This document shows positions 1-8,432 of a stretch of 64,000 bases of DNA, piece after piece (within the stretch, counting starts at the first letter, position 1; the number at the start of each line of letters is the position of its first letter). The stretch lies in contig CAYFMT010000002.1 of the NCBI GenBank assembly GCA_964344305.1, forward strand, positions 62,001 to 126,000. The letters are read 5' to 3'. Position numbers and translations under genes: made by a program. The notes under the pieces are model-generated. The model saw only the letters and a list, made by a program, of their open reading frames with translations. It was not told the DNA's origin and ran no database searches. The DNA is from JABMOV01 sp964344305 (lineage in GTDB: Bacteria; Fidelibacterota; Marinisomatia; Marinisomatales; JABMOV01).

Positions 1-898
1 GGATGACACCGAGAGTCAGGTAGCATTGCTCCACCTTATCCACTATGATCCGAATGGCATACACATCATAGATATCTTCGAAATTTTTTCCCCGACTCAT
101 CATTTTATTGTATATGGATGAATGGGATTTTGGTCTACCATACACTTTAGCAGAAATATCGTATTTATTTAACTCCAAATTGACTGGCTCTATAACGCTG
201 CTGATATATTTTGTGCGTTGCTTTGCACTGGCTTTCAGTTTTGTCTCTATTTCCAGGAATGAATTGGGGTGTAATGTTTTGAGAATCAGATCATCCAATT
301 CCCATTTTACACGAGCCATTCCGAGACGATGGGCCAGGGGTGCATAGACATCACGGGTCTCAATGGCAATACGATGCTGCTTGATTTGAGGCAGGTACTG
401 GATAGTTTTCATGTTATGCAATCTGTCTGCAAACTTGATGATAATAACTCGCAAATCCTGCGCCACTGAAAGCAAAAGCTTCATGAAATTCCCTGCCTGC
501 TTTTCCCTTCTGCTGGAAAAACTGATTCCACCAAGTTTGGTCACACCATCAACAAGACGGGCCACATCCTCATTAAATCGTTTCTCCAAATCCTCTATTG
601 TGACTTCCGTATCCTCAACCACATCGTGTAGGAGTCCACCCATCACCGTACGATAATCCATTTTCCATTCCGCAAGGGAAATAGCCACCTCGTAGCAATG
701 ATCGAAATAGGGTTTTCCACTTCGGCGCTTCTGGCCTTCATGGCACGTAGCTGAAAACTGGTATGCATTCCATAATTCCTGTCGAATATTGTCCAGTTCC
801 TTCCCACCAGGGATGGTGATCTTCTGGATCAAATCCATAAATGGACGGGGGTATTCACCGAGGAGTTGGGGGACCAGTTTTGCCAGTGGATTTTGCAT
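1..898 (-). CDS. rel: RelA/SpoT-family (p)ppGpp hydrolase/synthetase, 3' end outside window
   Basis: This is the N-terminal 299 residues of a bifunctional stringent-response enzyme that makes and degrades (p)ppGpp. The HD hydrolase domain looks intact: His67 in GKPYFDH, the His91-Asp92 pair in LLHDVVEDT and Asp158 in DRLHNMKT are all present. The start of the synthetase domain follows at about residue 250 (VYGRPKSHSSIYNKM), and the frame is still open at base 1. The ATG comes directly after the dnaB stop codon with no spacer, so translation is probably coupled to dnaB. An intact HD domain argues for a Rel/SpoT type rather than a synthetase-only RelA. The rest of the synthetase and the TGS/ACT regulatory domains cannot be seen. 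Confidence 0.95.
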   Translation of the reverse strand, partial: MQNPLAKLVPQLLGEYPRPFMDLIQKITIPGGKELDNIRQELWNAYQFSATCHEGQKRRSGKPYFDHCYEVAISLAEWKMDYRTVMGGLLHDVVEDTEVTIEDLEKRFNEDVARLVDGVTKLGGISFSSRREKQAGNFMKLLLSVAQDLRVIIIKFADRLHNMKTIQYLPQIKQHRIAIETRDVYAPLAHRLGMARVKWELDDLILKTLHPNSFLEIETKLKASAKQRTKYISSVIEPVNLELNKYDISAKVYGRPKSHSSIYNKMMSRGKNFEDIYDVYAIRIIVDKVEQCYLTLGVI

Positions 899-2266
899 TT
901 AGAAAGGAGGGCCTCCAAAATCATCCATCTCGCTTGCATCTTCAAACCGTGTGAATCTGTCAATAAATGTAGCCGGGATGACACCCGTAGGACCATGACG
1001 TTGTTTTGCCAGGATGATTTCAGCTTTGTGACGGATATCTTCATCATCCTTGTTATACACCCAGGGACGATACAAGAACATGACCATGTCAGCATCCTGT
1101 TCAATGGCTCCAGATTCTCTAAGATCTGAAAGTTGGGGACGTCGATCCGTACGACTTTCCACTGCTCTGGAAAGCTGTGAGAGGGCGATAATAGGTATGT
1201 TTAAATCCTTGGCCAATGCTTTCAAAGATCGAGATATGACGGATATTTCCTGCTGACGGCTTTCCACACCTTTGGGACCCTGCATCAACTGAAGGTAATC
1301 CACAATGATCATTTTTATATCATGTTCTGTTTTCAGGCGTCTTGCCTTTGCACGCAATTCCAGGACCGTAATCCCTGGTGAATCATCAAGGAATATAGGG
1401 GCTTCTGACAGAACCCCTGCTTTAAAGCTCAAGTTCTTCCATTGATCCTTCGGGAGCATTCCTGTCCGCACAAGGTGGTTATCCACACGCGCTTCGGAAC
1501 AAAGCAAGCGCATGGCTAACTGACTGTTGGACATCTCAAGACTGAATATTCCCACTCCTTCATGGTGATCCACAGCAGCATTTCGTGCAATGGATAATGC
1601 CAGGGCTGTCTTCCCCATACCAGGTCTTCCGGCGACGATGATTAAGTCTGATGGATGAAAACCTGCTGTTTTTGCATCCAGATCCACCAATCCGGAAGGA
1701 ACACCAATGACGGATCCCTCTTTGGCACTGATGGCATCCATCTGCTTGAAAGTTTCCTCAAGAATGGGAGTAATATGCTGGAAACCACCTTTTAATCGGT
1801 TTTCCGAGATTTTGAATATCTGTGATTCAGCACGATCCAGAATATCATCCACCGAATCGGAATCATCAAATGCATCTTTAGCAATATCGTGGGAGATTGT
1901 GATGAGTTTTCGAAGCAACGCTTTTTCGAGGACGATCCGGGCATACCCCTCTACATTCGCCACCGTTGGTACCGATTCCATCAATCCGGTGATGTAGTAA
2001 GCTCCGCCTACCTCTTCAAGATCCTTCGTTTTCTTCAGCTGATCTATGACTGATATAGTATCCACTGGATTGTTTTCATGATACAGCGTGATCATACTGC
2101 TAAAAATTTTTCCATGGGAATCTCTATAAAAATGGTCTGATCCCAGGATACCAATGACTTTACTAACCGCTTCTTTACTGGCGAGCATGGCACCAAGTAC
2201 GGCCTGTTCTGCATCGATTGCCTGTGGTTGTGCGCTTAATGTTTCATTTAGATCAGCTTTTGCCAA
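899..2266 (-). CDS. dnaB: Replicative DNA helicase DnaB
   Basis: Hexameric 5'-3' helicase that unwinds DNA at the replication fork. The 455-residue length is normal for the family. It has the N-terminal DnaB domain (about residues 14-115) and a RecA-like ATPase with Walker A GRPGMGKTA (213-221), the Walker B-like MIIVDYLQLM and the C-terminal segment AKQRHGPTG. The start is a TTG that immediately follows the stop of the uracil-DNA glycosylase gene, with a GGAG-type ribosome site inside the end of that gene. It sits in a gmk-rpoZ-udg-dnaB-rel chain with almost no intergenic DNA. No intein or other insertion is seen. Confidence 0.97.
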   Translation of the reverse strand: MAKADLNETLSAQPQAIDAEQAVLGAMLASKEAVSKVIGILGSDHFYRDSHGKIFSSMITLYHENNPVDTISVIDQLKKTKDLEEVGGAYYITGLMESVPTVANVEGYARIVLEKALLRKLITISHDIAKDAFDDSDSVDDILDRAESQIFKISENRLKGGFQHITPILEETFKQMDAISAKEGSVIGVPSGLVDLDAKTAGFHPSDLIIVAGRPGMGKTALALSIARNAAVDHHEGVGIFSLEMSNSQLAMRLLCSEARVDNHLVRTGMLPKDQWKNLSFKAGVLSEAPIFLDDSPGITVLELRAKARRLKTEHDIKMIIVDYLQLMQGPKGVESRQQEISVISRSLKALAKDLNIPIIALSQLSRAVESRTDRRPQLSDLRESGAIEQDADMVMFLYRPWVYNKDDEDIRHKAEIILAKQRHGPTGVIPATFIDRFTRFEDASEMDDFGGPPF

Positions 2267-2935
2267 TTAGGACGCTCCTTCCAGAATATTCTTCACCCAT
2301 TTAAAATCTTCCCAGGCAGGTCGTTTAAAGGATTGATTCCTTAGCAGTGCAGCAGGATGATAAGTAACCATCAGCGGTGTTCCATGGTAATCATGGAGTT
2401 TGCCACGCATGTTTTTCAATGGCTCATCAATTTTTAACAGTGTTTTCCCTGCAATTCGTCCCAGGGCAACGATAAGCACAGGTTGAATGATATCAATCTG
2501 TTTCAACAGGTAAGGCTCGCACAATTCAACTTCAGATGGAAGAGGGTCACGGTTTTCAGGCGGTCTGCATTTTAAGACATTGCAAATATAGACATCCTGT
2601 TCCCGGCTTCTGTTGATAGCTGCGAGGATTTTATCCAGTAGTCTCCCTGCACGACCGACAAAAGGGTATCCCTGTTTGTCCTCTTCAGCGCCGGGTGCCT
2701 CGCCAACCAGTAGAAGGCTTGCATTGGGATCTCCTACACCAAATACAAAATGGGTCCTGGTGGTTCCAAGGTGACATTTTGTACAGGAATTAATGGATTG
2801 ATCATAGGCCGAAAGCGTTTCAGTATTATCTTTCGCCGGGATGTCAGTTGATTGATGAGCAGGCATGTAAAGTGCATCACCGTACACATCCCTGGTATAC
2901 TCCAGGTAGTTTAGAACAGGATCAGAGTCTGACAC
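2267..2935 (-). CDS. Family 4 uracil-DNA glycosylase, 4Fe-4S
   Basis: Removes uracil from DNA in base-excision repair. The 222-residue protein has the motif A segment GEAPGAEED (78-86) and the late motif HPAALLRN (from His193) typical of the family 4 (UdgA-like) enzymes. Four cysteines (51, 54, 123 and 139) are spaced as the iron-sulfur ligands of this family. About 45 residues precede the first cysteine; this region is poorly conserved in the family and may be a linker. The start is GTG, and the gene lies between the omega-like gene and dnaB with 2 bases or fewer on each side. Older annotations call such proteins phage SPO1 DNA polymerase-related. Confidence 0.93.
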   Translation of the reverse strand: MSDSDPVLNYLEYTRDVYGDALYMPAHQSTDIPAKDNTETLSAYDQSINSCTKCHLGTTRTHFVFGVGDPNASLLLVGEAPGAEEDKQGYPFVGRAGRLLDKILAAINRSREQDVYICNVLKCRPPENRDPLPSEVELCEPYLLKQIDIIQPVLIVALGRIAGKTLLKIDEPLKNMRGKLHDYHGTPLMVTYHPAALLRNQSFKRPAWEDFKWVKNILEGAS

Positions 2936-2937
2936 GC

Positions 2938-3213
2938 CTATTCTTCTTCAGATTGATACCAGGTAATATCTCCACCGAGAAACTCATCTGTAGCAACAGC
3001 CGTTGGTTTTGGCATTTCAACATAATCAGCCGGATCTATCTCAGGTACCGTATCGAATACACCGAATGATTCCTGGTCCGTTTCACGCATGGCCTGGTCG
3101 ACAATCCTGTCCCGAAGGATTTGCCGGGCGCGCGATGCCATGACAACAACGGCTTCATAAATATCTTCTGTTTGATCTTCTACTTCGCGAATATGCAATG
3201 GTTTAATTCCCAC
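2938..3213 (-). CDS. rpoZ: RNA polymerase omega subunit-like protein
   Basis: A 91-residue protein with the helical omega signature EAVVVMASRARQI near residues 20-33, followed by an acidic, divergent C-terminus. Omega promotes assembly and stability of RNA polymerase. The position right after gmk is the classical gmk-rpoZ arrangement and supports the call. It starts with GTG and overlaps the end of gmk by 11 bases. Similarity to E. coli omega is limited to the first half, so the assignment rests on the short motif plus synteny. Confidence 0.8.
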   Translation of the reverse strand: MGIKPLHIREVEDQTEDIYEAVVVMASRARQILRDRIVDQAMRETDQESFGVFDTVPEIDPADYVEMPKPTAVATDEFLGGDITWYQSEEE

Positions 3214-3778
3214 TCTGCACTCCTTTTAATTGACTTATAACTATATTTTTTATGGACTTTACAGCATCTTCAAGTTTATCATTAATTACAACGTAATCAA
3301 ACTGTTCTTTGTAGCTCATTTCCATTTGAAAACGCTGAAGCCTAACCTTAATTCTTTCTTCTGAATCTGATCCTCTGTGTTTCAATCGATCAATGAGGAT
3401 TTGTTCACTGGGTGGCTCCACAAAGATCAGGGCTGTTCTCTCAGGATACAGTTGCTTTATTGTTAAGGCCCCTTTTACATCCAAATCAAGCAACAATACC
3501 TGATGGCCATCGATTGCCTGATCCAGGTATTCTTTCTTCGTTCCGTAATAATACCCATGGACTTCCTCAACCTCCACCAGTTCATTTGCATTTTTCAATT
3601 CAATAAACTCATCCATGGAAATAAAATGGTAGTCATAACCATTTTTCTCATAATCTCTCTTTGGTCGTGTTGTACATGAGATGGAAAATGTGAAGTTGGG
3701 GTTTTGCTTTTGCAGTTCCCTGCAAATAGTGGTTTTTCCTGTCCCAGAAGGGGCCGCGATGACGATGAGGTTTTTCAT
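3203..3778 (-). CDS. gmk: Guanylate kinase
   Basis: Phosphorylates GMP to GDP with ATP in purine nucleotide synthesis. The 191 residues match the family length. The P-loop APSGTGKTT is at residues 9-17, followed by the GMP-binding part (SCTTRPKRDYEKNGYDYHF) and the lid region with repeated arginines (HRGSDSEERIKVRL). The ATG overlaps the yicC stop as ATGA, so the two genes are translationally coupled. The yicC-gmk-rpoZ order is common in bacteria. Confidence 0.97.
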   Translation of the reverse strand: MKNLIVIAAPSGTGKTTICRELQKQNPNFTFSISCTTRPKRDYEKNGYDYHFISMDEFIELKNANELVEVEEVHGYYYGTKKEYLDQAIDGHQVLLLDLDVKGALTIKQLYPERTALIFVEPPSEQILIDRLKHRGSDSEERIKVRLQRFQMEMSYKEQFDYVVINDKLEDAVKSIKNIVISQLKGVQSGN

Positions 3779-4635
3779 AAAATATTCTGGATCTGTTCTC
3801 TCATTTTTTCCAGTTCATCCTTAGCCTGGATAACTGAATTAGTGAGATCCGTATTCGTACTTTTTGATCCCATCGTGTTGATTTCTCTGCCCATTTCCTG
3901 AAGAATAAAATTGCACCTTTTTCCAACAGGTTCATCCATATCCATTAATGAAACAAACTGGGAAATATGACTCCGACACCTGATCACCTCTTCAGTGATA
4001 TCTGCCTTTTCTGCCTGAATTGCAATTTCCTGGACCAGACGCGTTTCATCTACTTCTACATTGTCCATTAAATCCTGGATTCGTTTTACAAACCTGTCCT
4101 TGCGTGAACTGGAATCACCAGTATTATGATGCGATATGTTCTCAATTAGGTTTTCTAACATTGAGATACGATCCTTGAGATCATCTTTCAATCTAGCACC
4201 CTCATTTATGCGCATGGTTTGAACCTGGTCAAATGCCAGTGAGAATGCTTTCATCACAGCATTTTTTGGGAACACTGAATCATCGTTTTGCTTCATAATA
4301 TCTTCTGCGGAAACCAGATCTGCAATGTCCAGGTGACGACCATATTCCTTTTGAATTGTCATGACGATTTTTTCCATGGCTTCAAACCGCTTTCGGTCGA
4401 ATGACAATGCCAGGTTACTATCTTGTTGATTATCTGCTTCAACTGTGATGTATACAGTTCCCCTGATGATTTTTTCCTGTACGTGTTCCCTGATGTCAGA
4501 TTCAAGCTTCGGATCATGATCACATCCCCGAATTTTTATATCCAAAAAGCGGGCGTTATATGTTTTCATTGTTACAGCCACTCGATGTGGGCTTCTACCG
4601 GACGTTCCACGTCCGAATCCAGTCATACTTTTCAT
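3775..4635 (-). CDS. yicC: YicC family endoribonuclease
   Basis: A 286-residue protein that opens with the hallmark MKSMTGFGRG and ends with the conserved C-terminal domain (MGREINTMGSKSTNTDL followed by a helix with EKMREQIQNIL). YicC proteins are reported to act as endoribonucleases that affect small-RNA stability. That role is family knowledge and is not shown here. It is followed directly by gmk, as in many bacteria. About 150 bases separate it from the barrel gene upstream, so it may have its own promoter, but I see no convincing -35/-10 pair there. Confidence 0.93.
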   Translation of the reverse strand: MKSMTGFGRGTSGRSPHRVAVTMKTYNARFLDIKIRGCDHDPKLESDIREHVQEKIIRGTVYITVEADNQQDSNLALSFDRKRFEAMEKIVMTIQKEYGRHLDIADLVSAEDIMKQNDDSVFPKNAVMKAFSLAFDQVQTMRINEGARLKDDLKDRISMLENLIENISHHNTGDSSSRKDRFVKRIQDLMDNVEVDETRLVQEIAIQAEKADITEEVIRCRSHISQFVSLMDMDEPVGKRCNFILQEMGREINTMGSKSTNTDLTNSVIQAKDELEKMREQIQNIL

Positions 4636-4783
4636 ATAAATTCCAATTTTGAAGGAAGTTCAAAAATTACTGATTTTATTTGTACTTGACCAAAGTGTAT
4701 TGTTGATTTTTTTGATCGATTTCCGCACACAAAAAGTCTGTATGCATTGCTGGTTATGTAGGATAATTGCGCTATAGAAGAAA

Positions 4784-5845
4784 CTAATAGGTTACGCCCA
4801 TCATGCCGAACACCCATCTTGGAGAGAATACCAATGACACAATATGGGTGGCACCCAGGTCAGTTTGTGTGGGTGGTGACTGCATGGCATAGTCTATGGT
4901 CCAATTTTCTCTGGAAATTCCCAGTCCTCCTGCAAGCAAACCGGTTTCGGAAATTCCTCCTCGAATGCGGATGGATGGTTTGGGAGAAATTTCCATACCT
5001 GTCCTCACTCGAATATTGGACAGGTAGTCTTCATTTGATGGTCCGTTTCCATCCAATAATAAGTCAGCATACAATGAGGAATCCCACTCAAGGATTGGTA
5101 AGGTAAAATGCCCTGCCAGTCCACTGTTGAGGACCGGTTTAGCCCTTTCAACTGTACCATTGTCCCATACAAGCCATGAGGTAGTGGCGTCAGAAATGGC
5201 TACCCCAAAATAGAGTTGCCGCCACAGTTGTTTTTTCGCTCCCAGGTTCACACCAATCCCATTTGCAAAGTGCTTATCGAGTGAATGGAACATTCCCTTA
5301 ATGGCTGCCCCCATTGTCCAGTCATGCAACATCCAGGTAGTACTGATATACAATCCCCATTGCTGCTGCTTGAAATTACTTATTCGTGTGGGATCTAATC
5401 GTTCACCTTCATCCAGAATGCCGTTCCCCTCTCCCAAGTCCTGTGTTCCGGGAATACCATCTTCGCCCCAGTCCAATAGCCCATTTTCCGTATTGGGTAT
5501 TCCTCCGATATGCTGTTGCAGCAACACAATATTCACAGGACGTCCAAACCCTTTCCTTAGAGAAAAGGACAATAAATCGTTTTGAATGAGGTTACCATAT
5601 CGACTTTGGTGTGAGTAGCCCACCTGGTCTTTCATGTCAAATGTAGTATGTGCCGGGTTTAAAAGTATCGACGTTATTCGTCGGCCGTCTCCTACTTGCG
5701 ATCCACCCAGGGATACCAAATGAGCATCTCCTGCCTGGTCATAGAGCTGCCAGCCATATTTTACCCATTCTGAACCCAATACTGAGGTCGTGATAATAAT
5801 TAACAGGCTATATATTATCCGCAGATGGAAGAGTCTATATCCCAT
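4784..5845 (-). CDS. PorV/PorQ-like outer-membrane beta-barrel protein
   Basis: A 353-residue exported protein with an N-terminal signal segment (hydrophobic residues 8-23, likely cleaved after about 24). It has many alternating aromatic strands typical of outer-membrane barrels. The early segment ITSILLNPAHTTF resembles the NPA-type motif of PorV/PorQ/UPF0164 proteins, which work with the type IX secretion system or form FadL-like barrels. Residues 122-150 form a Gly/Asp/Glu-rich loop (GEDGIPGTQDLGEGNG) that looks like a calcium-binding extracellular loop. The start overlaps the end of mutS by 11 bases. The family assignment is tentative and the specific role is unknown. Confidence 0.6.
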   Translation of the reverse strand: MGYRLFHLRIIYSLLIIITTSVLGSEWVKYGWQLYDQAGDAHLVSLGGSQVGDGRRITSILLNPAHTTFDMKDQVGYSHQSRYGNLIQNDLLSFSLRKGFGRPVNIVLLQQHIGGIPNTENGLLDWGEDGIPGTQDLGEGNGILDEGERLDPTRISNFKQQQWGLYISTTWMLHDWTMGAAIKGMFHSLDKHFANGIGVNLGAKKQLWRQLYFGVAISDATTSWLVWDNGTVERAKPVLNSGLAGHFTLPILEWDSSLYADLLLDGNGPSNEDYLSNIRVRTGMEISPKPSIRIRGGISETGLLAGGLGISRENWTIDYAMQSPPTQTDLGATHIVSLVFSPRWVFGMMGVTY

Positions 5846-8432
5846 GTTTCTTCTTTAATTCATGCAATTGATTCAGGGCATCCAATGGTGTTAAATCATT
5901 CACATCAATCTGTTTTAAATCCTCTTTCAGTTTTGCTTCCCGTTCATCAAACATATTAATCTGATTCGACGACAGTTCCGATGGAAATGTTCCAATTTTT
6001 TCCTGGGTCGAATCGAGGTGGTAATCCAAAATTTCCGTGGCACGTCGGATGATGCTTTCGGGTAATCCTGCCATTTGTGCTACATGAATACCATAGCTTT
6101 TGTCGCCTGATCCTGGGAGGATTTTTCTTAAGAACACGATTTTATCACCAAATTCTTTCACAGCAACATGGTGGTTTTCAAGACGATCCAACGTATGCTC
6201 AAGGTCAGTCAACTCATGGTAATGGGTTGCAAACAGAGTCCTGGCGTTAACATCTTCTTTCTCATGCAGGTATTCCGTAATTGCCCAGGCAAGTGATAAC
6301 CCATCAAATGTGGCTGTTCCCCGGCCAATTTCATCAAGAAGAATGAGACTTTTTCTTGTGGCATTATTCAGGATATTGGCGGCTTCATTCATTTCAACCA
6401 GAAAAGTACTTTCTCCTCCAGCCAGGTTGTCGCTTGCACCCACCCTTGTGAACAGGTGATCAACAAGTCCTATAGTTGCTTCTTTTGCAGGGATAAAGGA
6501 TCCTATCTGCGCCATAATGATCAATAAACCAATTTGTCTGAGATAGGTGGACTTTCCTGCCATATTGGGTCCGGTAATCAGGTGTATCTGGTTTGTGTCG
6601 CCATCCATGGATATGTCATTGGGAATGAATTTCTCTGTAGCCGGCAACAATTTTTCTACCACCGGATGGCGACCATCTTTGATGATCAATCGTCTGTCTT
6701 CTGTAAGAATTGGACGAACATATTTGTCTCTATTTGATTGGTAGGCAAAGGAAGATAATACATCAAGTTTGTTGAGTATTCGTGCATTGGATTGGATAAC
6801 ATCCCCTTTACCAAGGACTTGGACACACAGCTTTTGGAATAAGTCCGTTTCTATTTTCTCAATTTCAAACTCTGCATTAAGGATTTTTTCCTCATATTCC
6901 TTTAATTCCGGTGTGATGTATCGCTCAGAATTCACAAGTGTCTGTTTCCGTATATACTCTTCCGGTACTTTGTCCTGGTGTACTTTTGTGACTTCTATAT
7001 AATAACCAAAGACCTTATTGTACCCTATTTTTAAGGAAGAGATACCGGTTCGCTCCCGCTCGGATAACTTCAAATCTTCTAACCATGATTTTCCACCAGC
7101 GGCCATTTCCCTCAAAGAATCCAGATCAGGGTGAATACCGTGGGCAATAACATTGCCCTGCGTGATTTGAGCCGGGCAATCTACATTAAGCGTGTTTGTA
7201 ATCTCTTCAGCGATTTCATCACAGGGGATAAATGAGTTTGCCATTGATTCAAGAGTTTGATGTCCACTGTCCGTTAACTGGTTTTTTAATCCAGGGATAT
7301 CTTGCAACACAATGCCCAACGTTCTCAATTCACGAGGTGATACTTTTAATCGAGACACTTTCCCAAGGATGCGTTCAATATCCGGTGTATTCTTTAAACT
7401 CTTTCTAACGACATCCTGAACTGTCGTATTTTCGATAAATCCTTCCACCGTATCCTGACGTGCCTCCAGTTCATCCAGATCAAGGATGGGCTGAACCAAC
7501 CACTGTCGAAGCAGACGTCCACCCCCAGCCGTGTACGTTTCATCCAACACATCCACCAGGGTTCCATGGGTACCCTGTGTGGATAGACTGTGAAAGACTT
7601 CCAGGTTCCTTACCGTAAACCCATCCAAACCCATGATGCCTTCCATGACGATGGGACGAATAGACGTTATGTGATCCAGTTTTCCATTCAATTGTTCTTG
7701 GATGTAATGTAGGATAACACCTGCTGCTGAAATACCATGATCCATATCCTCACAACCAAATCCCTTCAGGGACTGGGTTTGGAAATGATCTACCAGGGTC
7801 CGATATCCCTGCTCCCTGGTAAACATCCACGGCTCCAATTGCGTCACATAGGGTCGCAATGCTTTAAACCAGGTAGTCAATGAATAGGTAATATCTTCCC
7901 GTACCAGGACCTCCCTGGGGGAAAATCGCTGCAGAGATTCGGCTATTTTTTCCTCAGGACATTCACCTAAAAAGAATTCACCGGTGGATTGGTCCAGGAC
8001 TGCATACCCCATCATGTTACCACCTGGAGAAATACTTGCGAGAAAATGATTCTTTTTACCACCCATATCCTCCACGGTGGCAAGAGTACCCGGCGTGACA
8101 ATTTCCACCACTTCCCTTTTAACGATTCCTTTTGCCAGTTTTGGGTCTTCCACCTGTTCACAAATGGCTACTTTGTAACCGGCCTTCACCAGTTTTGGCA
8201 AATAGTTATCCAGGGCATGATGTGGAAAGCCCGCCAAAGGAACGTCTGCTGCTGCACCATTGGACCGCTTCGTTAAAACAATTCCCAGGATTTTCGCAGT
8301 GAGTTTCGCGTCCTCATTAAACGTCTCGAAAAAATCTCCCATTCGGAACAATAGAATCCCATCCGGATGTTGCTTTTTCACCTCAAAATACTGGCGCATG
8401 AGCGGTGTACCTTTTTCTGTCGGCTTAGCCAT
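5835..8432 (-). CDS. mutS: DNA mismatch repair protein MutS
   Basis: Recognises mismatches and starts repair together with MutL, which is encoded at 28287. The 865-residue length is usual. The N-terminal mismatch-binding domain carries the Phe-x-Glu element (GDFFETF preceded by ILLFRM). The C-terminal ATPase has Walker A GPNMAGKSTYLRQ and the MutS signature LLDEIGRGTATFDG. The chosen start is the ATG giving MAKPTEKGTPLMRQ, which aligns with typical MutS starts. It overlaps selB by 8 bases. An upstream ATG at 8456 would add eight residues and deepen the overlap. Confidence 0.97.
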   Translation of the reverse strand: MAKPTEKGTPLMRQYFEVKKQHPDGILLFRMGDFFETFNEDAKLTAKILGIVLTKRSNGAAADVPLAGFPHHALDNYLPKLVKAGYKVAICEQVEDPKLAKGIVKREVVEIVTPGTLATVEDMGGKKNHFLASISPGGNMMGYAVLDQSTGEFFLGECPEEKIAESLQRFSPREVLVREDITYSLTTWFKALRPYVTQLEPWMFTREQGYRTLVDHFQTQSLKGFGCEDMDHGISAAGVILHYIQEQLNGKLDHITSIRPIVMEGIMGLDGFTVRNLEVFHSLSTQGTHGTLVDVLDETYTAGGGRLLRQWLVQPILDLDELEARQDTVEGFIENTTVQDVVRKSLKNTPDIERILGKVSRLKVSPRELRTLGIVLQDIPGLKNQLTDSGHQTLESMANSFIPCDEIAEEITNTLNVDCPAQITQGNVIAHGIHPDLDSLREMAAGGKSWLEDLKLSERERTGISSLKIGYNKVFGYYIEVTKVHQDKVPEEYIRKQTLVNSERYITPELKEYEEKILNAEFEIEKIETDLFQKLCVQVLGKGDVIQSNARILNKLDVLSSFAYQSNRDKYVRPILTEDRRLIIKDGRHPVVEKLLPATEKFIPNDISMDGDTNQIHLITGPNMAGKSTYLRQIGLLIIMAQIGSFIPAKEATIGLVDHLFTRVGASDNLAGGESTFLVEMNEAANILNNATRKSLILLDEIGRGTATFDGLSLAWAITEYLHEKEDVNARTLFATHYHELTDLEHTLDRLENHHVAVKEFGDKIVFLRKILPGSGDKSYGIHVAQMAGLPESIIRRATEILDYHLDSTQEKIGTFPSELSSNQINMFDEREAKLKEDLKQIDVNDLTPLDALNQLHELKKKHGI

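Noticed and set aside
4632..4817. A 61-residue minus-strand ORF in the gap between the barrel gene and yicC
   Set aside because: It overlaps both neighbours out of frame, has no family features or ribosome site, and its codon use is unlike the neighbours.
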